64,000 bases of DNA from Lentiprolixibacter aurantiacus (GCF_026241225.1 NZ_JAPFQP010000002.1:1-64000); one strand, 5' to 3'; shown: positions 8,751 through 17,755, counted from the first letter of the stretch. Numbers and translations: made by a program. Notes: generated by a model not told the origin, from the sequence alone.

Positions 8751-8787
8751 AAATAAAAAAACCCCGGGATTACCCGGGGTTTTTTAT
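8751..8787. terminator. Bidirectional Rho-independent terminator (rocD / rplS)
   Basis: A perfect 8-bp stem, ACCCCGGG/CCCGGGGT around ATTA (8761-8780), is flanked by A10 on the left and T7 on the right, so it can terminate both convergent genes. Confidence 0.92.
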
Positions 8788-8802
8788 TAATTATCTCGTT
8801 TC

Positions 8803-9153
8803 TTAGGAACGAATCTCTTTGATTCGGGCCTTCTTTCCGGTTAGTCCGCGGAAATAGAAGATACGTGCCCTTCTTACTTTTCCTCGCTTGTTGACCTCAA
8901 TTTTCTGTAAAGCCGGCATGTTTACCGGGAAAATTCGTTCTACACCAACGGTGCCGGACATTTTACGGATTGTAAAGGTTTCGGTAGCACCAGATCCTCT
9001 TCGCTGAATAACTACTCCACGGAAAAACTGGGTTCTTGTTTTTTCACCTTCCTTGATCTCGTAGTAGACGGTAATGGTGTCTCCTGCAGAAAATTCAGGA
9101 AAATCCTTCTTTGCTACAAATTCGTCTTCTACGTACTTAATCAATGATTCCAT
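8803..9153 (-). CDS. rplS: 50S ribosomal protein L19
   Basis: This 116-residue protein is full-length bacterial L19, which sits at the 30S-50S interface. The family pattern is clear: FPEFSAGDTITVYYEI, then RTQFFRGVVIQRRG, TFTIRKMSGTVGVERIFP, and a basic C-terminus VRRARIFYFRGLTGKKARIKEI. It lies downstream of trmD on the same strand, the common trmD-rplS order, but 138 bases and its own promoter separate the two. Confidence 0.97.
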   Translation of the reverse strand: MESLIKYVEDEFVAKKDFPEFSAGDTITVYYEIKEGEKTRTQFFRGVVIQRRGSGATETFTIRKMSGTVGVERIFPVNMPALQKIEVNKRGKVRRARIFYFRGLTGKKARIKEIRS

Positions 9154-9224
9154 TTTGTAAATTTTAAATGGTTAATCAAAACCAACATTCACGGCTATCG
9201 TCAGCGGTTGATTTTAATAGATTG

Positions 9225-9255
9225 CAAAAATAGTTGATAAATTAAAACCGGCAAG
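9225..9255 (-). promoter_or_regulatory. Promoter of rplS
   Basis: On the - strand, CTTG (9255-9252) is followed after 19 bases by TATTTTTG (9232-9225), a perfect -7 box. Transcription should start near 9219, giving a leader of about 65 bases before the rplS ATG. Confidence 0.6.
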
Positions 9256-9291
9256 GGAATTTGACAAAATTTTAATCATGCCTTATCCCTG

Positions 9292-9966
9292 TTATTTAAG
9301 GAGGTCCGGTCTCTTTTCCCGGGTTCGATCCAAAGCCTGTTCTTCCCGCCACTTTTCAATTTCAGGGAGGTTGCCGCTCAGCAGGATAGGGGGGACTTCA
9401 AGGCCTTTGTATGCCCTGGGCCGAGTGTATACCGGAGGTGCAAGCAAATTGTCCTGAAATGTATCGGTAAGGGCCGAGGTCTCATCATTCAATACCCCGG
9501 GAAGCAGGCGGATAATAGTATCAGCGAGTACGGCTGCCCCTAATTCACCACCGGATAGCACATAATCACCAATTGATATTTCTCTGGTAATTAAGGTATC
9601 GCGCACCCGCTGGTCTACTCCTTTGTAGTGCCCGCACAGAATAATGATATTATCGAGCAGGGACAGACTGTTGGCCATTTTCTGGTCGAGGGTTGTCCCA
9701 TCAGGGGTCATATAGATAACCTCATCGTAATCCCGTTCTGCCTTCAGCCTGGAAATACATCGGTCAATTGGTTCGATCATAAGCACCATCCCAGCCCCAC
9801 CGCCAAACTGGTAATCGTCTACCTGCCGGTAGGAATCGTCTGTGTAATCCCTTAGGTTATGTAGGTGTACAGATACCAGCCCTTTATCCTGGGCACGCTT
9901 GAGAATGGAGGCTTCAAACGGGCTTTTGAGTAATTCGGGAAGTACAGTTATAATATCTATTCGCAT
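9292..9966 (-). CDS. trmD: tRNA (guanine-N1)-methyltransferase TrmD
   Basis: This 224-residue enzyme methylates N1 of G37 in tRNAs with a G at position 36, which prevents +1 frameshifting. It is a SPOUT/trefoil-knot methyltransferase; knot motifs [13 protein letters not shown] and [17 protein letters not shown] are present, as is the early GGGAGMV loop. The ATG at 9966 matches the universal TrmD N-terminus [12 protein letters not shown]. Ten extra in-frame residues upstream are not part of the family. The C-terminal [17 protein letters not shown] is the usual tRNA-binding tail. Confidence 0.96.
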   Translation of the reverse strand: MRIDIITVLPELLKSPFEASILKRAQDKGLVSVHLHNLRDYTDDSYRQVDDYQFGGGAGMVLMIEPIDRCISRLKAERDYDEVIYMTPDGTTLDQKMANSLSLLDNIIILCGHYKGVDQRVRDTLITREISIGDYVLSGGELGAAVLADTIIRLLPGVLNDETSALTDTFQDNLLAPPVYTRPRAYKGLEVPPILLSGNLPEIEKWREEQALDRTREKRPDLLK

Positions 9967-10011
9967 GGGATCTGGATTCTTGGACAGGAATATCAATCCC
10001 CAACAGCTCGC

Positions 10012-10632
10012 CTACTTGGATTTTTTGTATTTCAGGATCTCGTCCTGTAACTGGCGACTGATACGTTGTTCCCTTTCAAGTGCTCTGCGACGGTGATCTT
10101 CGTATTCCTGCTCCAGCTCTGCAAGGCGTACTTTGGCTTCCTGAGTAAGGTAGTTGCTATTCCTGTAGCGATAAATAAAGAGCAGTAACATCAGAAACAG
10201 TACAATTATAACCGTCCACATAATCAGGTTATAACTGCTTTTGGAAACCAGCATACCAAAAAATGACATGCTGTCTTTTTCTTCGGTTACCCGGTTCAGG
10301 TTTCCGGTAGTCTGCTCAAGTTTATCATTCAGTGACGCAATAGTTGCTTCGTTGCCCGAAATAGTAGCCTTTAATTCTGCTTTGTTCTTGTTAAAGGCGT
10401 TTATGGTATCCCTTACATTTTGCCGAAGCTTATCCAGGTTCAGTGTACGTACTACTTCGTATCGTTTTCCATCGGCACGATAATTTCCTGATTTTTTATA
10501 TACGAATTCGAACTGGCTGTCTATGGTGCCTTTGTCAAGAGATGGCTCATCATTCTGTGCTGCATCCTGAGCAAATTGCATATTGCAAAACAATAATCCC
10601 AGGGCCAACAGTATGATTCTGAATTTGTTCAT
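10012..10632 (-). CDS. Exported coiled-coil protein with one membrane helix (trmD neighbour)
   Basis: This protein of about 206 residues has a cleavable-type signal at its N-terminus (RIILLALGLLF... ending near FAQ), a helical segment rich in Lys, Asn and Glu (about 60-120), one strong membrane helix (MWTVIIVLFLMLLLFIY, about 130-147) and a highly charged coiled coil to the end, rich in Glu/Arg/Gln. Flavobacterial relatives beside trmD are often labelled tRNA methyltransferase by position only; nothing in this sequence supports a methyltransferase. A start four codons upstream (10644) is also possible. Function unknown. Confidence 0.72.
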   Translation of the reverse strand: MNKFRIILLALGLLFCNMQFAQDAAQNDEPSLDKGTIDSQFEFVYKKSGNYRADGKRYEVVRTLNLDKLRQNVRDTINAFNKNKAELKATISGNEATIASLNDKLEQTTGNLNRVTEEKDSMSFFGMLVSKSSYNLIMWTVIIVLFLMLLLFIYRYRNSNYLTQEAKVRLAELEQEYEDHRRRALEREQRISRQLQDEILKYKKSK

Positions 10633-10673
10633 TGTACTGGTCATTAGGTTAGTGACATGAGTTATGGGAGCTT

Positions 10674-10681
10674 CAAAAGTA
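10674..10681 (-). promoter_or_regulatory. -7 box before the coiled-coil protein
   Basis: On the - strand this reads TACTTTTG, matching TAnnTTTG. It gives a start near 10668 and a leader of 25 to 35 bases. No good -33 box is visible. Confidence 0.4.
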
Positions 10682-10731
10682 CTTCAATATTATTAATTAA
10701 AAAACCCCTCCTAACTAAATATCAGGTTTAT

Positions 10732-10750
10732 AAAAGCCCGCACTTCGGGT
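10732..10750 (-). terminator. Weak terminator after gap
   Basis: On the - strand, CCCG-AAGTG-CGGG is followed by CTTTTATAA. The stem has only four base pairs, so this is a weak candidate for the end of the gap transcript. Confidence 0.35.
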
Positions 10751-10768
10751 CCGGATACGCGAAGCCAT

Positions 10769-12220
10769 CTAGTAATAAGTGAATCGCCTGACCTTGGCAA
10801 GGTATTTTGCCAGCCGTATTACCTGGTGGGCATAACCAAACTCATTGTCATACCAGACATACAAAACGATATTCTTGCCGTCTGCAGAAACCAATGTAGC
10901 ATGACTATCGTAAATGGCTGGAGCATTGGTTCCTACAATGTCTGTGGAAACCAGCTCATTGCTCAAAGAATATTTGATTTGCTCCACAAGATCTCCCTCA
11001 AGGGCATACTTTTTCAGTATGGTATTGAGGCTTTCCTTGGAGGTTTTGGTATGGACTTCCAGGTTCAAGATAGCCAGAGAGCCATTGGGAACCGGTACCC
11101 GTATGGCATTGGAGGTAAGTTTCCCTGCCAGTGCAGGCAATGCCTTGGCGACTGCTTTTCCGGCCCCGGTTTCGGTAATCACCATGTTCAGGGCTGCAGC
11201 CCGACCTCTCCGGTATTTCCCGTGCATATTGTCTACCAGGTTCTGATCATTGGTATAGGCATGTATGGTTTCCAGGTGGCCTTTCTTAATACCCAAAGAA
11301 TCTTCTACTACCTTTAAAACAGGGGTAATAGCATTGGTTGTACATGATGCTGCCGAAAAGATAGATCCCTCGTCCGGGTCAAATTCGTTCTGATTGACCC
11401 CATGTACGATATTGGGTATGTCTTTCCCAGGTGCCGTTAACAATACTTGTGAAGCCCCTTTAGCTTTTAAATGAGCAGAAAGCGCAGCCTTGTCACGAAA
11501 GGCTCCGGTATTATCAATTACCAGAGCGTTGTCGATGTTGTACTGAGTGTAATCCACATCCTCAGGACGATCCGAGCTGATCATATGAACTGTAGTTCCG
11601 TTAATGATCAATGCTCTCTGTTCAAAGTTGGCTTCTACAGTGCCTGTAAACTGTCCGTGTACGGAATCCGTATGCAGCAGACTGGCACGCTTCATCAGTA
11701 TCTCCTCCGTAAGCTTCCCACGTGTTACCACAGCCCTTAAACGGAGCTGGTTCCCTTTTCCAGTCTTGGCAAGCAATTCCCGCGCAAGGATTCTCCCAAT
11801 CCGCCCGAAACCATAAAGAACAACATCCCTTGGCTTTATTTCCCTGTAATTCTTCGCATCTTTTAACTTATCGAGGACAAATGCCCGTACATCCGGATAA
11901 TCGTGATGGCCCGCAGAATGGTACTCATAAGTGAGCTTCCCAATGTCTAACTTGGAGGGAGGTAAAAGAATATCCTTTATAGCTCTCAGGATCTCAACCG
12001 AATCAAAGATGGAAATTGGTTTTTGGACAAATTCCCCTGCATATTCATGCAAGTTGATGATCTCGCTAACGCTCTTGTCAATTACCTGGTTGCGAAACAG
12101 CACTACCTCAATAGCCCGATCGTACCAGAGGTCTCCAATAATTTTAATAAACTCCGTTGTTGCCTTCCGGCGGTCGGCCTGGAAGGCCAGTTCTTTTTCG
12201 TAAGAATTGATTCTTCGCAT
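10769..12220 (-). CDS. gap: Glyceraldehyde-3-phosphate dehydrogenase, long Bacteroidetes type
   Basis: The 483-residue protein carries a complete GAPDH core from about residue 125: NAD-binding VVLYGFGRIGRILAREL, the catalytic cysteine in SAASCTTNAITPV, the partner histidine in ETIHAYTNDQNLVDN, and YDNEFGYAHQVIRL near the C-terminus. Ahead of the core is an extra helical domain of about 125 residues, which ordinary GAPDHs of about 335 residues lack but which I know from long flavobacterial GAPDHs. It oxidises glyceraldehyde-3-phosphate in glycolysis or runs in reverse in gluconeogenesis. The single ATG fits. Why the N-terminal domain exists is not evident. Confidence 0.9.
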   Translation of the reverse strand: MRRINSYEKELAFQADRRKATTEFIKIIGDLWYDRAIEVVLFRNQVIDKSVSEIINLHEYAGEFVQKPISIFDSVEILRAIKDILLPPSKLDIGKLTYEYHSAGHHDYPDVRAFVLDKLKDAKNYREIKPRDVVLYGFGRIGRILARELLAKTGKGNQLRLRAVVTRGKLTEEILMKRASLLHTDSVHGQFTGTVEANFEQRALIINGTTVHMISSDRPEDVDYTQYNIDNALVIDNTGAFRDKAALSAHLKAKGASQVLLTAPGKDIPNIVHGVNQNEFDPDEGSIFSAASCTTNAITPVLKVVEDSLGIKKGHLETIHAYTNDQNLVDNMHGKYRRGRAAALNMVITETGAGKAVAKALPALAGKLTSNAIRVPVPNGSLAILNLEVHTKTSKESLNTILKKYALEGDLVEQIKYSLSNELVSTDIVGTNAPAIYDSHATLVSADGKNIVLYVWYDNEFGYAHQVIRLAKYLAKVRRFTYY

Positions 12221-12245
12221 TGGTTAGACTGCATTTAAGATGAGG

Positions 12246-12253
12246 CAAAAGTA
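12246..12253 (-). promoter_or_regulatory. -7 box of gap
   Basis: On the - strand this reads TACTTTTG (TAnnTTTG), giving a leader of roughly 20 bases before the ATG at 12220. No convincing -33 box is seen. Confidence 0.42.
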
Positions 12254-12287
12254 CTTCTTTCAAACGTTTTCGCCATGATGTTGGAAT

Positions 12288-12317
12288 TAAAAAAAGCACC
12301 TGTATTCAGGTGCTTTT
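12288..12317 (-). terminator. Rho-independent terminator of htrA
   Basis: A perfect 10-bp stem, AAAGCACCTG/CAGGTGCTTT around a four-base loop, is followed on the - strand by a run of T. It lies 20 bases after the protease stop codon. Confidence 0.9.
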
Positions 12318-12338
12318 ATAACGATGGTTTACACAGTA

Positions 12339-13733
12339 TTATTGAAAGATAATTCGTTCTCTTGCGCCATTTTTATCTACAACTGTAAAACTGTTTTTTC
12401 TATACCGGGACAATTGTCCAAAAAGGTTTCTGGCATCTTGGATATTTCCTACATCCTCTCCATTTACAGTAATAATTACCTTGTCCTGCAGGTCGTATTC
12501 CCTGTAATCTTCGGGGACCCCGGTAATCTTAACTCCCTTTTCAACATTGTATTTTTCTTTTTCCTCTTCTGTGAGGTTTTTCACTTCGAGGCCCAGAACG
12601 GGGACATTCAGCCGCTGACGCTCTTTGAGTGTAACCGGTATAATAAGTTCTTCTCCATCCCGGTCAATGCTAACTTCCACCTGGTCACCGGGCCTTTTGG
12701 TAGAAACATAACCTACGAGATCAGCAAATCGCCGGACGCGGATATCATCTACCTTACGGATGATATCACCTCGCTGAATATTTGCATCGTCTGCACCTGA
12801 ATCCTCTTCAACGCCATCTACATACACGCCGTCAATTTGATTGAAGCCATTTTGACGGGCATATGGAGTGTCCAGGCGGGGTGAATTGATCCCGAGAATT
12901 CCCTTGAGGACATTGCCATACTCCATAATGTCTTCTACCACCTTTTTAGCATTATTGCTGGGCACTGCGAAGGAATAGCCTACATAGGATCCGGTTTGGG
13001 AGGTTATAGCCGTGTTGATTCCAATCAGGTCTCCATTAGTGTTGACCAGTGCTCCACCACTATTTCCGGGGTTTACTGCAGCGTCTGTTTGCAAAAAGGT
13101 CTGATTGTTCCTGCCTAAGGCCCTTGCCTTGGCGCTTACAATCCCGGCAGTAACGGTGGATGTCAGGTTGAACGGATTGCCTACAGCCAGCACCCATTCG
13201 CCAACACGCACGTTATCTGAATCACCGAAGGCCAGGTATGGTAATTTTTCCTCAGCATCTATTTTTATTAAAGCTATATCACTTGAGGGATCAGTCCCCA
13301 CAACTTCGGCATTGTAGGTTTTGTTGTTGTTGAGCGTAACGTTGATCTCCGTGGCCCTAGCAATAACATGGTTATTGGTAACAATATAGCCATCAGGTGA
13401 AATAATAACACCTGAGCCCGTTCCAATTTGTGCTTTTTGCTCCCGCTCGTAACCAAAGATATATTCCGTAAAGGAAGTAGGGCCACGGTATACGGTTACG
13501 TTCTTTACGTGTACCACAGCGTTCACCGTTTTTTCGGCTGCAGTTATGAAATTGGAATCTTCAGTACCCGGCACAGGTGAGAAAACCGGTGTATTACTGG
13601 TTTGAAAAACAGGCATTTCCTGGTTTTCCGTAACTATTTCAATCCTTTCAGGTGCCAGAAAAAGCGTATAAGCTCCTAGTGAAATGGCTCCACCTGCAAC
13701 AGCCACCAATAATAAACTTGCTACTTTTTTCAT
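12339..13733 (-). CDS. Do-like periplasmic serine protease (DegP/HtrA family)
   Basis: This 464-residue protein has an N-terminal signal or anchor (residues 5-25), a trypsin-like protease domain with the full catalytic triad (H122 in VTNNHVI, D152 in SSDIALIKI, S225 in GNSGGAL), and two PDZ domains (about 270-380 and 385-464). It degrades or refolds misfolded envelope proteins. The gene has its own terminator and is divergent from dapF, so it is probably transcribed alone. Confidence 0.93.
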   Translation of the reverse strand: MKKVASLLLVAVAGGAISLGAYTLFLAPERIEIVTENQEMPVFQTSNTPVFSPVPGTEDSNFITAAEKTVNAVVHVKNVTVYRGPTSFTEYIFGYEREQKAQIGTGSGVIISPDGYIVTNNHVIARATEINVTLNNNKTYNAEVVGTDPSSDIALIKIDAEEKLPYLAFGDSDNVRVGEWVLAVGNPFNLTSTVTAGIVSAKARALGRNNQTFLQTDAAVNPGNSGGALVNTNGDLIGINTAITSQTGSYVGYSFAVPSNNAKKVVEDIMEYGNVLKGILGINSPRLDTPYARQNGFNQIDGVYVDGVEEDSGADDANIQRGDIIRKVDDIRVRRFADLVGYVSTKRPGDQVEVSIDRDGEELIIPVTLKERQRLNVPVLGLEVKNLTEEEKEKYNVEKGVKITGVPEDYREYDLQDKVIITVNGEDVGNIQDARNLFGQLSRYRKNSFTVVDKNGARERIIFQ

Positions 13734-13835
13734 GATCTTAACTACAATTTTTGATATTTAAAATTAGCACTTTTTACATGCGTATTTTTTGATTTAACGA
13801 CATTTTAACTGCCGGGAATACCTTAAATAAAGTCC

Positions 13836-13843
13836 TATCTTTG
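13836..13843 (+). promoter_or_regulatory. -7 box of dapF
   Basis: TATCTTTG is a perfect TAnnTTTG and ends seven bases before the dapF ATG at 13851, so the mRNA would have almost no leader. No -33 TTTG stands at the usual distance. Confidence 0.5.
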
Positions 13844-13850
13844 CCGGGTA

Positions 13851-14636
13851 ATGGAAACAAATAAATTACCATTTTACAAATATCAGGGTACGGGTAACGA
13901 TTTTATTCTTATCGATAACCGGTCTCTTACATTCCCCAAAAATGATACCAAATTGGTGGCGCGTTTGTGCGACCGCAAATTTGGCATAGGGGCTGATGGG
14001 CTAATGTTGCTTGAAGGTGACGAATCGTCCGATTTTCGCATGGTATATTTTAATGCCGATGGCCGGGAAGGCAGCATGTGTGGTAATGGAGGACGGTGCA
14101 TGGTAGATTTTGCCCATCACCTGGGAATCATCACGGACACAACCACTTTTATGGCTGTTGATGGCCTTCATACCGCTCAATGGGAGCCGGGATATGTGCA
14201 GCTCCAAATGCAGGATGTTGCGGATATAAAGGAAAAACCTCAATACATATTCCTGGACACGGGATCACCTCACCATGTTCAGTTGGTTGAAGATATAGAA
14301 GCCTTTGATGTACGTGGTGAAGGAAGGAAGCTGCGATATGGCCTTTATGGGGAATCTGGCAGCAATATCAATTTTGTACAACAGCTCAGTGACTCTACTT
14401 TCGCGGTAAGAACATATGAACGTGGTGTGGAGGCAGAAACACTTTCCTGTGGCACGGGGGTTACCGCCGTTGCACTTGGAATGCACAACCTCGGAAAAAC
14501 CAGGAAGGATACTATTACCCTGAAAACCATGGGTGGAATCCTCGAGGTTGGATTTAAATTAACAGAGGCGGGATATTCGGATATTACGCTTAAAGGTCCT
14601 GTCTCCCGGGTATACGAAGGAATAATCGAGATTTGA
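13851..14636 (+). CDS. dapF: Diaminopimelate epimerase
   Basis: This 261-residue enzyme interconverts LL- and meso-diaminopimelate for lysine and peptidoglycan synthesis. Both catalytic cysteines are present in their motifs: C77 in MCGNGGRC and C200 in LSCGTGVTA. The N-terminal YQGTGNDFILID block is also typical. The stop TGA overlaps the TTG start of the next gene. It leads a run with an acetyltransferase and mltG, so two of the three genes concern the cell wall. Confidence 0.95.
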   Translation: METNKLPFYKYQGTGNDFILIDNRSLTFPKNDTKLVARLCDRKFGIGADGLMLLEGDESSDFRMVYFNADGREGSMCGNGGRCMVDFAHHLGIITDTTTFMAVDGLHTAQWEPGYVQLQMQDVADIKEKPQYIFLDTGSPHHVQLVEDIEAFDVRGEGRKLRYGLYGESGSNINFVQQLSDSTFAVRTYERGVEAETLSCGTGVTAVALGMHNLGKTRKDTITLKTMGGILEVGFKLTEAGYSDITLKGPVSRVYEGIIEI

Positions 14637-15154
14637 AACTTCAAGGAAAACATATATACCTGAGGGCAATTGAACCCGGTGATCTTGATTTTCTATACGA
14701 ACTGGAAAACAATCCTGAATTGTGGGAGATCAGCGGTACTGCTGCGCCTTATTCCCGTCATGTATTAAAACAGTACCTGGATAATGCCCACAGGGATATA
14801 TTTGAGGTAAAACAACTAAGGTTATGTATTTGTGATTTGAACCATAAGCTTTTGGGACTGATTGACATTTTCGACTTTGACCCCAAAAACAGTCGTGCTG
14901 GTGTGGGTTTAGTAGTTTCAGATCCTGCGAGCCGGAACCATGGTTATGGCCGGGAGGCACTGGAGCTTGTAATTGATTATGCTTTTTATACATTGAATAT
15001 GAGACAGTTATATGCTCATATTGGAGAACAGAATGCACAAAGTATACACCTTTTTACAAAATTGGGATTCGAGAAAGCAGGACTTTTGGAAGACTGGACC
15101 CGATACGGAAAAGATTTCCGGAACGTATTGCTGTTTCAAAAATTAAATCGCTGA
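14633..15154 (+). CDS. GNAT family N-acetyltransferase
   Basis: This 173-residue protein has the GNAT fold of the RimJ/SpeG type: an N-terminal LRAIEPGDLDFLYELENN, the acetyl-CoA pyrophosphate loop in the GYGREAL block, then MRQLYAHIGEQNAQSIHLFTKLGFEKAG, where asparagine and the KLGF motif are typical. The substrate, a protein or small amine, cannot be deduced. The start is a TTG that overlaps the dapF stop by four bases; no ATG near the family N-terminus exists, so TTG decides the start. The stop overlaps the mltG ATG (TGATG). Confidence 0.88.
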   Translation: MKLQGKHIYLRAIEPGDLDFLYELENNPELWEISGTAAPYSRHVLKQYLDNAHRDIFEVKQLRLCICDLNHKLLGLIDIFDFDPKNSRAGVGLVVSDPASRNHGYGREALELVIDYAFYTLNMRQLYAHIGEQNAQSIHLFTKLGFEKAGLLEDWTRYGKDFRNVLLFQKLNR

Positions 15155-16197
15155 TGTATATCAAGAGATTGTTGCTTATTATCGCTTTTCTGGGGCTGAT
15201 TGGGGGTGGAATATTTGCCTACATGGTTTACGATACCTTTTTCCTTCCCAATACCCGTTTTAAGAATGAAGAGGCCTTTGTCTATATTTCATCCGATGCT
15301 GACTTTTCCCAGGTCAGAGAAACGCTGGAACCTTTATTGGAAGACGTAGATGCCTTTGAGGCTGTAGCCAAACGCAAGCAGTACATCGGCAATATAAGGG
15401 CAGGGAAGTATCGCATTGGCAAAGGAATGAACAACAACGAGATTGTGAATGCGCTGCGAATCGGCAATATTCCGGTAAAGGTCTCATTTAATAATCAGGA
15501 AACACTTCCATTACTGGCCGGCAGGATTGCCTCACAAATTGAGGCCGATAGCCTTTCCCTGCTACAGGCTATGCAGGACAAAGTGTTCCTTGAAGAAAAA
15601 GGAATTGACCCTGAAGCAGCTCTGGGCATGTACCTTCCCAATAGCTATGAGTTTTACTGGAATACAGGAGCAGAGGAATTCAGAGATCGGATGTTTAAGG
15701 AGTATGATAAGTTCTGGAATGACCAGCGAAAGAAAAAGGCCGGCGAGGTCGGACTAAGCCCTATGCAGATAGTTGCCCTGGCGTCCATTGTGCACAAGGA
15801 AACCAGTAAGGTGGAGGAACGCCCCCGTGTGGCTGGGGTTTACCTGAACCGTTTAAGGCGGAATATGCTGCTACAGGCAGACCCCACGGTAATCTATGCG
15901 ATTAAAAAGGAAAGTGGAAATTACGATACCGTAATAAAACGAGTGCTATACAGGGACCTGGCTTTGGATTCTCCCTACAATACCTATAAGTACCCGGGTG
16001 TACCCCCCGGACCCATCGCAATGCCTGATATATCGGCTATTGAAGCGGTTCTGAATGCAGAAAAACACAGGTATTTATATTTTGTAGCTGATGTGGAATC
16101 CTTTGGGTACCACAAGTTTGCGGAGACCCTTTCGCAGCACAATCGCAACAAAGTGCAGTACGTCCGATGGATCAACGGACAAAATGTAAACCGATGA
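15154..16197 (+). CDS. mltG: Endolytic transglycosylase MltG
   Basis: This 347-residue inner-membrane enzyme cuts nascent glycan strands and is thought to set their length. It has one N-terminal membrane helix (about 5-25), a LysM-like subdomain (to about 115), and a YceG domain with the catalytic glutamate E216 in VHKETSKVEERPRVAGVYLNR, followed by the LQADPTVIYA motif and a PGVPPGPI block. All key features are intact. It is the third gene in the dapF operon. Confidence 0.95.
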   Translation: MYIKRLLLIIAFLGLIGGGIFAYMVYDTFFLPNTRFKNEEAFVYISSDADFSQVRETLEPLLEDVDAFEAVAKRKQYIGNIRAGKYRIGKGMNNNEIVNALRIGNIPVKVSFNNQETLPLLAGRIASQIEADSLSLLQAMQDKVFLEEKGIDPEAALGMYLPNSYEFYWNTGAEEFRDRMFKEYDKFWNDQRKKKAGEVGLSPMQIVALASIVHKETSKVEERPRVAGVYLNRLRRNMLLQADPTVIYAIKKESGNYDTVIKRVLYRDLALDSPYNTYKYPGVPPGPIAMPDISAIEAVLNAEKHRYLYFVADVESFGYHKFAETLSQHNRNKVQYVRWINGQNVNR

Positions 16198-16254
16198 CAA
16201 TTTCATCGGACATTTCCTACAAAACAGCCAAAAAACGACCAATTTTAGCATAAT

Positions 16255-16288
16255 TTTGACACTAATTTTCAAATCGGGCGTATCTTTG
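16255..16288 (+). promoter_or_regulatory. Promoter of the lysozyme-like gene
   Basis: TTTG (16255-16258) is followed after 22 bases by TATCTTTG (16281-16288), a full Bacteroidetes-type promoter. The start would be near 16293, leaving a leader of about 54 bases. Confidence 0.6.
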
Positions 16289-16346
16289 TACCGTGAAATT
16301 TAAGCAGATCAGTTTATCTGAACGTCAGTCTTAAGAAAACACCTAT

Positions 16347-16979
16347 ATGAAAAGATGGCTAAGCACATTCGGTCTGCTTACCATGATTTTTGTTTTAGCG
16401 GGATTTGGATTTCACAACCGTAGAACGGTAGAAGTACCAGAATCGCTAAAAGTCAAAGAACCTACTTTGGTTTTGTTTCCCAAGAACAAAATCGTTTCCC
16501 AACCCAACTTGGTAGTTCCTCCATTTATTGGTAGTTCCTACATTGGTTTCAAAGAAGCCCTTGCTTTTAAAGAATCGCAAGGAAACTACTTTATTACGAA
16601 CACTTTAGGCTACCTGGGTAAATATCAATTTGGAATTGGGACCTTACAGTTGATGGGCGTTTATAACGCTACACAGTTTCTCAACGATCCCAGCTTGCAG
16701 GAAAGGGTATTTCGTACCAACATTGCCCGCAACAAATGGATCCTGAGAAGGGACATCAACCGTTTTGTAGGTAAGAAAATCAAGGGAGTAGAAATTACCG
16801 AATCGGGGATCCTGGCCGCAGCGCACCTGGCTGGTGCCGGAAACGTTAAGAAGTACCTTAGATCTTATGGTGCTATTGATGTAGAGGATGCCTATGGTAC
16901 GTCCATTGGCGACTACATTAAAAAGTTTTCGGGATACGATGTGTCTGTTGTACTGCCCCAGCGCAATCCCAAAGTCTAA
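16347..16979 (+). CDS. Exported lysozyme-like (putative lytic transglycosylase) protein
   Basis: This 210-residue protein has an N-terminal signal or anchor (about 5-22) and one globular domain. The stretch FKEALAFKESQGNY followed by GYLGKYQFG resembles the transglycosylase/lysozyme fold, where the Glu of the ES motif is catalytic and the GxYQ element lines the cleft; AAAHLAGAGNVKKYL matches the later helix of that fold. Members in Flavobacteria are often annotated as peptidoglycan-binding or LysM-like. Enzyme activity is inferred, not shown. It has its own promoter and terminator and follows mltG. Confidence 0.72.
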   Translation: MKRWLSTFGLLTMIFVLAGFGFHNRRTVEVPESLKVKEPTLVLFPKNKIVSQPNLVVPPFIGSSYIGFKEALAFKESQGNYFITNTLGYLGKYQFGIGTLQLMGVYNATQFLNDPSLQERVFRTNIARNKWILRRDINRFVGKKIKGVEITESGILAAAHLAGAGNVKKYLRSYGAIDVEDAYGTSIGDYIKKFSGYDVSVVLPQRNPKV

Positions 16980-17005
16980 TTACATTATGGTTTTTTAATC
17001 GCAGG

Positions 17006-17034
17006 GCCCTGGAAGTTATTTCAGGGCTTTTTTT
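17006..17034 (+). terminator. Rho-independent terminator of the lysozyme-like gene
   Basis: GCCCTGGAA pairs with TTTCAGGGC (nine pairs, one G-U) around GTTA, followed by seven T. The end touches the stop codon of the convergent RsmI-like gene. Confidence 0.88.
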
Positions 17035-17755
17035 ATGCCTGGACTATAAAGATAGCAGGCCTTTTGTGCAGATCCGGCAACTTATCCTGTTTCCACTCCG
17101 AAACCGTACGCGTTAGGATCAATTCCGAGGGCAAGGTAAGGTCAACAGCAAGGCAAAGCAGGGTGTCTCCGGAAAGCGTCCTGAGGAATTCTTCCATCAA
17201 CTTCTCATTCCGGTAAGGCGTTTCGATAAAGATTTGTGCCTGTCCACTATTGCGGGCATGTTTTTCCACATTTTTAATCGCTCGTTTGCGATCTACCGCT
17301 TCAATTGGGAGGTAGCCGTTAAAGGCAAACGACTGCCCATTTAAGCCACTGGCCATGAGGGCCAGGATTATTGATGACGGGCCTACAAGAGGGATCACCC
17401 GTATATTCAACTGATGAGCCAGACGTACCACATCTGCACCAGGATCTGCAATTCCGGGGCAGCCTGCTTCAGAGAGTATGCCCATATCAAAACCTTCAAG
17501 ACATGGGTCCAGAAGGGAAGGCAGGCTCGCGGGGTCTGTGTATTTATTCAGCACCTGAATATTCAAATCGGGCTGGGACTTTCTAGGGCTTACTTTTTTG
17601 ATAAATCGCCTGGCAGATTTTTCATTTTCAACGATATAATGGTCAATTGCCTCAATGGTGCTTTTTAAGGAGATGGGCAACACTTCCAAAGGTTCGTTTT
17701 CCCCCAGGGTAGAGGGAATCAGGTATAAGTTACCGTATGCTTCCGGAAATTCCAT
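17033..17755 (-). CDS. RsmI-like SAM-dependent methyltransferase (tetrapyrrole methylase fold)
   Basis: This 240-residue protein has the tetrapyrrole methylase fold shared with RsmI, which 2'-O-methylates C1402 of 16S rRNA. Visible motifs are LYLIPSTLGE at the N-terminus, the SEAGCPGIADPGADVV loop and the LVGPSSIILALMASG SAM-binding segment. The second strand region differs from canonical RsmI, and Bacteroidetes commonly have this shorter paralogue, so I do not assign rsmI itself. It starts immediately after the stop of the phosphatase gene, suggesting one transcript with it. Confidence 0.83.
   Translation of the reverse strand: MEFPEAYGNLYLIPSTLGENEPLEVLPISLKSTIEAIDHYIVENEKSARRFIKKVSPRKSQPDLNIQVLNKYTDPASLPSLLDPCLEGFDMGILSEAGCPGIADPGADVVRLAHQLNIRVIPLVGPSSIILALMASGLNGQSFAFNGYLPIEAVDRKRAIKNVEKHARNSGQAQIFIETPYRNEKLMEEFLRTLSGDTLLCLAVDLTLPSELILTRTVSEWKQDKLPDLHKRPAIFIVQA

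Noticed and set aside
16190-16208. CCGATGA-CAATT-TCATCGG hairpin at the end of mltG
   Set aside because: The stem includes the last mltG codons and has no T run, so it is not a terminator; it may be chance.
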